Shown here: piece by piece, positions 6,128 through 10,062 of the stretch
Position numbering within the stretch: position 1 is the stretch's first letter
How the letters are laid out: every line of letters begins with the position of its first letter
Assembly: GCA_003249275.1 (NCBI GenBank)
Contig: QKJO01000196.1
Span: 1-10,062, forward strand
Direction: 5' to 3'
Source: Spirochaetaceae bacterium
GTDB taxonomy: Bacteria > Spirochaetota > Spirochaetia > Spirochaetales_E > Spirochaetaceae_B
Length of the DNA: 10,062 nt
Notes under the pieces: model-generated
What the model was told of the DNA's origin: nothing
The model's input: the letters and a program-made list of their open reading frames with translations, nothing else
The model's database searches: none
Program-made: the position numbers and the translations under genes

Positions 6128-7057
6128 TCAGGTACTCTCTTCAGTCTCCGTATTTGTGTAGATAACTGTTCTTACGGTTGTTCCCCTGCCCGGGACGGAT
6201 TCGATCGTGAAATCATCCGAAACCCGTTTGACATTGGGAAGACCCATGCCGGCACCGAATCCGAGAGAACGGATCCAGTCGTTGGCGGTGGAGAAGCCTT
6301 CGGTCAGGGCATCCTCCAGATTTTCGATACCCGGCCCTCTGTCGGCGGCTTCGATGACGACTGAATCAGGATTGATCGTAAAGGTCATCCTTCCCCCCAG
6401 TGAGTGCACCACCTGATTGATCTCCAGTTCATAGGAGGCCACGGCGATCCGCCGGATGATCTTCCTGTCGATGTTCCTCTCTTTCAGGGCCTTCTTGATC
6501 TCTGTTGAGGCCCGGCCGGCGTTCTCGAAGTCATAGCGGTGGCAGATGAAGTTCAGCTCTCTGGAACCCACTTCAACGGGCTCGCTCCGGGGAACCATCT
6601 CTTCCAGACGGGTCATCTCCCGGTTCATTTCCACCAGAAGATGATTGACGATGTCCCGGCTGGTGATGATGCCCACAAGTTCCTTGTTCATATTGAGAAC
6701 GGGAAACCGTCCGTAGTGGTATTTATCCATGTAGTTGATGGCGAAGGAAAGGGGCATGTCCTCCTCCAGAACAATGACGTTTCTTGTCATGTGTTTGTAG
6801 GCGGGCTCTTCGATCAGACCCCGGTCCATGGTGGAGAGGACGTCCTCCATGCTGACGATCCCGCAGAGTCTCGATCCTTCGGCAATAGGGACCCCCGTGA
6901 TCCGCTCTTCCTTCATGATCTTCTGGATGTCCCGCATGGAACAGCTTTTACATGAGGTTCTGACATTCCTGGTCATGACATCTTTGATTTTCAGTTTGAA
7001 AATCAATTCCAGGATAACAGAGGGGGTATTGTCCGTATTGAGTGGAATGCCTTGCAT
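6128..7057 (-). CDS. CBS-pair protein fused to an anti-sigma-type ATPase domain
   Basis: The 309-residue protein joins two sensory CBS domains (about 24-78 with KDVMTRNV and GIVSMEDVL, and 84-140 with KHMTRNV and GIITSRDIV) to a C-terminal HATPase domain of the RsbW/SpoIIAB class (about 170-300). CBS pairs usually bind adenosyl nucleotides. The ATPase part shows an N-box ASYELEIN (207-214; N214), the G1 box DRGPG (239-243) and the G2 box LGFGAGMGL (265-273), so ATP binding should be intact. The lead-in segment around YDFENAGRAS is characteristic, from memory, of the ATPase encoded beside [FeFe]-hydrogenases. It could be a serine kinase or an ATP-dependent switch; the partner is not in this window. 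C36-x-x-C39 in the first CBS region might be redox-active. The ATG at 7057 has no Shine-Dalgarno site; see the promoter. Confidence 0.87.
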   Translation of the reverse strand: MQGIPLNTDNTPSVILELIFKLKIKDVMTRNVRTSCKSCSMRDIQKIMKEERITGVPIAEGSRLCGIVSMEDVLSTMDRGLIEEPAYKHMTRNVIVLEEDMPLSFAINYMDKYHYGRFPVLNMNKELVGIITSRDIVNHLLVEMNREMTRLEEMVPRSEPVEVGSRELNFICHRYDFENAGRASTEIKKALKERNIDRKIIRRIAVASYELEINQVVHSLGGRMTFTINPDSVVIEAADRGPGIENLEDALTEGFSTANDWIRSLGFGAGMGLPNVKRVSDDFTIESVPGRGTTVRTVIYTNTETEEST

Positions 7058-7065
7058 ATGGGGGT

Positions 7066-7093
7066 ATTATAAGAGATATTCATTGAAAATCAA
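7066..7093 (-). promoter_or_regulatory. Promoter of the CBS/ATPase cassette, possibly leaderless
   Basis: On the - strand TTGATT (7088-7093, 4/6) is followed after 16 bases by a perfect TATAAT (7066-7071). Only 8 bases (ACCCCCAT) separate the -10 box from the ATG at 7057, so the predicted transcription start falls at or within a few bases of the start codon. No ribosome site is present. Confidence 0.6.
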
Positions 7094-7097
7094 AGAG

Positions 7098-7128
7098 CCG
7101 GCAGGGGAAGGTCAACCTTCCGGGCCGG
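7098..7128 (+). promoter_or_regulatory. Extended stem-loop in the divergent intergenic region
   Basis: An inner stem GGAAGGT/ACCTTCC (7106-7112 and 7115-7121) is a palindrome with a 2-base centre, and an outer stem CCGGC/GCCGG (7098-7102 and 7124-7128) encloses it with a small internal loop. It ends 25 bases before the deaminase start and lies just upstream of the cassette's -35 box. It could act as an mRNA leader structure for the deaminase or as a protein-binding site shared by both genes. No T-run follows, so it is not a standard terminator. Confidence 0.45.
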
Positions 7129-7140
7129 GGAAAATGAACC

Positions 7141-7156
7141 GGGGAGACGAGTTTTG
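7141..7156 (+). promoter_or_regulatory. Ribosome site supporting the TTG start of the deaminase
   Basis: GGGGAG (7141-7146) lies 7 bases before the TTG at 7154. No in-frame ATG exists near the conserved N-terminal part, so TTG is the credible start. Confidence 0.7.
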
Positions 7157-7666
7157 TCAATAATTGAAGGAAAAGTGTCAGACCGCGATATCGAGATTCT
7201 GATGGAGGCCGCCCTGGAGGGGAGAAAAGCGAAAGCCGCCGGCAATCATCCCTTCGGAGCGGTTCTGACAGACGGGGAAGGCAAAATCATCCTCCGCGCC
7301 GGGAATACGGTAACCACAGACCATAACGACTGCGGTCACGCCGAGACCAACCTGATGATAGCCGCATCCAGAAAATTCTCCAGAGAATTCCTGAGTGACT
7401 GCACTCTCTATACCTCTGTTGAGCCCTGTGCCATGTGTTCCGGTGCCATGTACTGGACCAATGTGGGACGACTTGTCTATGCCCTTTCGGAGCATACCCT
7501 TCTGGAAATGACAGGTGATGATCCTGAAAACCAGACCTTCTGTCTGCCCTGCCGGGAAGTTCTTTCAAGAGGTCAGAAGGATATAGAGATTATCGGTCCT
7601 GTGGACAACGATGAACTCATCGAAGCCGTCGTGTCGGATCATCGCGGATTCTGGAATAAGGGCTGA
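7154..7666 (+). CDS. Zinc-dependent nucleobase/nucleoside deaminase (GuaD/TadA superfamily)
   Basis: The 170-residue protein belongs to the cytidine deaminase-like fold, whose members remove an amino group from a base or nucleoside using a water activated by zinc. The motif H62-A-E64 (zinc ligand and proton shuttle) and PCAMC (91-95; C92, C95) are complete, and NHPFGAVLTD (31-40) precedes them. HAETNLM, YTSVEPCAMCSGAMYW and the C-terminal LPCREVLSRG...IGP...FW pattern match a cytosolic clade closer to guanine deaminase than to tRNA-editing TadA; the exact substrate cannot be read from the sequence. It starts at TTG with a GGGGAG site. Standing 215 bases upstream of a BMP-type nucleoside transporter, it fits purine or pyrimidine salvage. 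It is transcribed divergently from the CBS/ATPase gene. Confidence 0.88.
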   Translation: MSIIEGKVSDRDIEILMEAALEGRKAKAAGNHPFGAVLTDGEGKIILRAGNTVTTDHNDCGHAETNLMIAASRKFSREFLSDCTLYTSVEPCAMCSGAMYWTNVGRLVYALSEHTLLEMTGDDPENQTFCLPCREVLSRGQKDIEIIGPVDNDELIEAVVSDHRGFWNKG

Positions 7667-7881
7667 TGCGGGATAAGAAAGAAAGCGGTTTCATACAATT
7701 GTGTAGATTTCAAAAAACCTGACCCCGTTAAACTGACCAATTAATCTAATATGAGCCGTTTTGTGAGGAATCTCCGGAAAGGAGATGGACAGGTTTCGGA
7801 TAATTTTTAAAAATATTCTCAAAACAGATTCTGTTCCTCAGACGGGGGAACATGTTAAAAACCAAATACAAGGAAGAATAA
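7667..7881 (+). other. 215-base leader region of the transporter gene
   Basis: No gene is supported here. The stretch holds an 8-base palindrome ACAATTGT (7695-7702), a hairpin ATCTCC/GGAGAT (7770-7775 with 7781-7786), a 12-base AT palindrome (7803-7814), and a second hairpin TGTTCCTC/GGGGAACA with one G-T pair (7832-7839 with 7845-7852). A weak promoter candidate is TGGACA (7786-7791) with TAAAAA (7808-7813). No clear promoter and no riboswitch class was recognised. An AAGGA site precedes the transporter ATG. Confidence 0.4.
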
Positions 7882-8895
7882 ATGAAAAAGAATCTACTTA
7901 TTCTGCTGGCTCTGATTGCCGGTCTTTCTCCTCTCTTCGCTGGCGGAGCTCAGGAAGCCTCCGCTCCGACTCAGGTCAAAGTTGCCCTGATCCTTCCCAG
8001 TGCCGCAGACGACAAGGGATGGAGCCAGACCATGTACGATGCGGCCATGCGCGTATCCGATGCCAACCCCGGTCTGATGGTGATCGAATACAGCGAGAAT
8101 ATGAAACCTGTTGATGCCAACTCCGCAGCCCGCCAGTACATCGCCCAGGGCTTTGACTACATCGTGTTCCACGGATCCCAGTTCGGAAACTCCGTTACCG
8201 AGCTGAGTGAGGAATTCCCCGACAATACCTTCATCATGGGTACCTCTTCCGAAGTTCTCGGCCCCAATGTCATTACCTACCAGCCCGCTACCGAGCAGCC
8301 CGGCTACCTTTGCGGAATCATTGCCGGTATGACTACCAAGACAAACAAAATCGGAATCGTCGGTCCCGTTGACGGCGGCGATGCGGCCCAGTATAACAGA
8401 GGTTACTGGCTCGGTGCCGAGTCGGTGAATCCCGATGTGAAAATCGGCGTAGCCCATACCGGAAGCTACGGTGACTATGTCAAAGCCGGCGAGCTGGCAC
8501 AGACATTCATCAACGATGGATACGATATTCTTGCCGGTTCCGCTCAGCAGGGCCAGGGAGCGCTCCAGGCCATTGCTCAGTTTCCCGACAAGGACGTCTA
8601 TTGGATGGGAACTTCCGAGCTTCTTTTCGAAAGTCCCGAAGGCTACAAGCTGATGGCGGCCTGTACATACTACTTCGATCCTATCTACACCGCCATTGTT
8701 GAGGCATTCAAGGCGGGAGATTCTGTTCCCAGCGGACAGGTTTTCTGGCTGACAATTCCCAACGGCGGTTTCACATTCACCATTTCAAAAGAGAATAAAC
8801 TCATCAACAGCGATATCCTTGCTGCAGTGGATGCAGCCAAGGCAAAAATCATGGACGGGTCTCTTGTGGTTGACTGGAAGAGTGTAGTTTACTGA
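7882..8895 (+). CDS. BMP/PnrA-type solute-binding protein of an ABC importer
   Basis: This 337-residue protein is the periplasmic binding component of an ABC importer in the BMP (basic membrane protein) family, whose studied members, such as PnrA of Treponema pallidum, bind purine nucleosides. A signal peptide (1-20, ending LSPLFA) is followed by GGAQEA; there is no lipobox cysteine, so a soluble periplasmic protein is expected instead of the lipoprotein seen in several relatives. Family features are the first strand VKVALILPS (32-40), DKGWSQTMYDA (44-54), GFDYIVFHG (90-98), FPDNTFIMG (112-120), QPGYLCGIIAGM (139-150), KIGIVGPVDGG (156-166) and the ribose-binding-like GQGALQAIAQ (225-234). 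The AGGA site lies 7 bases before the ATG. The ABC ATPase gene follows after two terminator-like hairpins. Nucleoside is the likeliest ligand, not proven. Confidence 0.9.
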   Translation: MKKNLLILLALIAGLSPLFAGGAQEASAPTQVKVALILPSAADDKGWSQTMYDAAMRVSDANPGLMVIEYSENMKPVDANSAARQYIAQGFDYIVFHGSQFGNSVTELSEEFPDNTFIMGTSSEVLGPNVITYQPATEQPGYLCGIIAGMTTKTNKIGIVGPVDGGDAAQYNRGYWLGAESVNPDVKIGVAHTGSYGDYVKAGELAQTFINDGYDILAGSAQQGQGALQAIAQFPDKDVYWMGTSELLFESPEGYKLMAACTYYFDPIYTAIVEAFKAGDSVPSGQVFWLTIPNGGFTFTISKENKLINSDILAAVDAAKAKIMDGSLVVDWKSVVY

Positions 8896-8905
8896 TTCAA
8901 GCCCT

Positions 8906-8931
8906 CGGTTTTTTATATAAAGCCGTTTTTT
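8906..8931 (+). terminator. First terminator-like hairpin after the binding protein
   Basis: CGGTTTT (8906-8912) pairs with AAAGCCG (8919-8925), seven pairs including one G-T, around a 6-base loop, and is followed by six T residues (8926-8931). The stem is AT-rich so the efficiency is probably partial. Confidence 0.6.
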
Positions 8932-8937
8932 ATTCAG

Positions 8938-8968
8938 CAGGGCCTCCATTCGGACGGCCCTGTTTTTT
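8938..8968 (+). terminator. Second, stronger terminator between binding protein and ATPase
   Basis: CAGGGCC (8938-8944) pairs with GGCCCTG (8956-8962), and the loop can add a TCC/GGA pairing; six T residues follow (8963-8968). The stem is GC-rich, the standard shape of an intrinsic terminator. Readthrough would be needed to express the ATPase, since no promoter was seen after it. Confidence 0.8.
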
Positions 8969-8999
8969 GCATATTTGATTTTGATAACTGGAGAGATCT

Positions 9000-10062
9000 A
9001 TGAAAGCGGGAAAAATCCATTCCCTGAAAGTTGAGGGGATTACAAAGCGTTTTCCGGGCGTTCTTGCCTGCAACAACATCAATCTCTCCATCGGGGAGAA
9101 TGAGGTTCTGGCCCTGGTGGGGGAAAACGGAGCCGGTAAAACCACTCTCATGAACATACTGATGGGACTGTATCAGGCTGATGAAGGGAGAATCCTCATC
9201 AACGATGAGCCCGTTCATTTCAAATCACCCCGGGATGCGTTTCAGGCCGGAATCGGGATGGTGCATCAGCACTATATGCTGGTTCCCAATCTGACAGTTC
9301 TGGAGAATATTGCTCTGGGAATGAAGGAGTTGCACAAACGGGGGATCGTCCAGATGGCGAAGGTCCGGGCCCGGATCGAGGAGATCAGCAGCCTCTACGG
9401 ACTGCAGTGTGATCCGGATGCCTATATCTGGCAGCTCTCTGTAGGAGAGCAGCAGAGGGTGGAGCTGATCAAAACTCTCTGTTACGGAGCTAAATTTCTG
9501 ATCCTTGATGAGCCGACCTCCGCCCTCACTCCTCAGGAGACGGATGAACTTCTTGTCCTTCTTCAGCAGATGGCCAGAAATCTTTCCATCATCTTCATCA
9601 GCCACAAGCTGCATGAAGTAAAGACCCTTTCCCACAAAGTAAGCATCCTCAGGCACGGGAACGTCACTTTCTCGGGGGATACTGAAAAGTATACCAAAGC
9701 GGAACTCGCCTCTTTTATGACGGGCAGTGCCGTTGAGCTTCCTGTAAATCAGCATGACAAGGCTCCCGGCACAGTCATGCTGGAGCTGGAAAATCTGAAG
9801 GTGAAAAGCGACAGGGGTTTTGACGCCCTCAATGACCTCTCTCTTGCCGTTGCTTCCGGAGAGATCGTCGGTATCGCCGGCGTATCGGGAAACGGGCAGA
9901 AGGAGCTGGCTGAGGTCATCAACGGGCTCCGCAGGGTTTCGGAGGGACAGATCCTGTTCCACGGTGAGAATATCGCCAATCTGACCCCCGGAGAGGTCAT
10001 CAAAAGGGGTATGGGTTACATTCCCGAAGACCGGAATACCGAGGGGATCGTTCCCTCCTTTT
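9000..10062 (+). CDS. Tandem ABC ATPase of the BMP-type importer (partial, runs off the right edge)
   Basis: The 354 visible residues carry one complete ABC domain and the start of a second, the layout of the sugar/nucleoside ATPases (RbsA, YufO/NupO type) that power import. Domain one has Walker A GENGAGKT (41-48), a Q-loop at VHQH (88-91), the signature LSVGEQQ (146-152), Walker B FLILDE (166-171) and the switch histidine H202 in SHKLHE. Domain two begins near residue 260 with a degenerate Walker A, GVSGNGQK (294-301), typical of the second half in this group, then PEDR (342-345); its signature and Walker B lie beyond the window. Family length is about 500 residues. GGAG (8990-8993) is 6 bases before the ATG at 9000. 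With the binding protein upstream this is one importer; permease genes are expected next. Confidence 0.95.
   Translation, partial: MKAGKIHSLKVEGITKRFPGVLACNNINLSIGENEVLALVGENGAGKTTLMNILMGLYQADEGRILINDEPVHFKSPRDAFQAGIGMVHQHYMLVPNLTVLENIALGMKELHKRGIVQMAKVRARIEEISSLYGLQCDPDAYIWQLSVGEQQRVELIKTLCYGAKFLILDEPTSALTPQETDELLVLLQQMARNLSIIFISHKLHEVKTLSHKVSILRHGNVTFSGDTEKYTKAELASFMTGSAVELPVNQHDKAPGTVMLELENLKVKSDRGFDALNDLSLAVASGEIVGIAGVSGNGQKELAEVINGLRRVSEGQILFHGENIANLTPGEVIKRGMGYIPEDRNTEGIVPSF

Noticed and set aside
7134..7163. Nine-codon leader peptide (MNRGDEFCQ) overlapping the deaminase TTG start
   Set aside because: It has a purine-rich stretch before its ATG but no composition suggesting attenuation, and it spans the deaminase ribosome site; chance is the simpler explanation.
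7781..7800. GGAGATGG resembling the 5' end of a fluoride riboswitch
   Set aside because: The matching 3' part (CTGATGA and a pairing CTCC) is absent downstream, and the bases instead form a simple hairpin with 7770-7775.
7785..8114. 109-codon + strand frame overlapping the start of the binding-protein gene
   Set aside because: Its purine-rich site touches the ATG directly, most of it lies in another frame of a clearly real gene, and the product is low in complexity and unrecognised.
9225..9962. 245-codon - strand frame opposite the ABC ATPase
   Set aside because: The + strand encodes all the ABC ATPase motifs here, so this is a shadow.
1..10062. Mobile elements, CRISPR arrays, tRNA or rRNA genes
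   Set aside because: No transposase, integrase, regularly spaced repeats, or recognisable tRNA/rRNA sequence was found on reading both strands; no direct evidence for a recent insertion.

Overview
The window looks like chromosome from a free-living spirochaete (phylum Spirochaetota, order Spirochaetales). GC content is moderate, roughly half. The evidence is the gene families: a large uncharacterised protein that I recall mainly from spirochaetes, a secreted FecR-domain protein, an LPP20-type lipoprotein, and a secreted solute-binding protein whose mature end reads GGAQEA, a pattern common in spirochaete binding proteins. No rRNA, tRNA, CRISPR array, transposase or phage gene was seen. It reads as ordinary, densely packed chromosome with well-formed ribosome sites, and most of the open frames on opposite strands are shadows. 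The genus assignment is not possible by eye.

Layout. (1) 52-2991, + strand: a sigma-70-like promoter, a 504-residue protein of unknown function, a 61-residue four-cysteine protein starting at TTG, and the universally conserved P-loop ATPase YchF. The gaps are 7 and 43 bases, so this is probably one operon. (2) 3005-4877, - strand: a secreted FecR-domain protein with its own promoter, and upstream of it an LPP20-like lipoprotein with its own promoter, a palindrome over that promoter's -35 box, and a clear terminator. (3) 5046-7057, - strand: a three-gene cassette of CBS pair + anti-sigma-type ATPase, DRTGG-domain protein, and PHP-type metal hydrolase. Relatives of these three proteins are typically found beside electron-bifurcating [FeFe]-hydrogenase genes in anaerobes, yet no hydrogenase gene lies in this window. 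(4) 7154 to the right edge, + strand: a TTG-initiated zinc deaminase of the guanine/cytosine deaminase class, then a BMP/PnrA-type solute-binding protein and the N-terminal two thirds of its tandem ABC ATPase, which runs off the end. Two terminator-like hairpins in tandem separate binding protein and ATPase.

How they fit together. The right-hand block is best read as nucleoside or base salvage: a binding protein collects the solute, a YufO/NupO-like ATPase drives import (permease genes expected beyond the edge), and the deaminase may process a base released from it. The central cassette is best read as a regulatory unit tied to redox or hydrogen metabolism. The two cell-envelope genes and the YchF operon are independent units. 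Nothing here proves a wholly new system; the strongest leads are the hydrogenase-type signalling cassette standing without hydrogenase (with a CxxC in its CBS region and an apparently leaderless promoter), several intergenic stem-loops or palindromes at control points, and the four-cysteine mini-protein.
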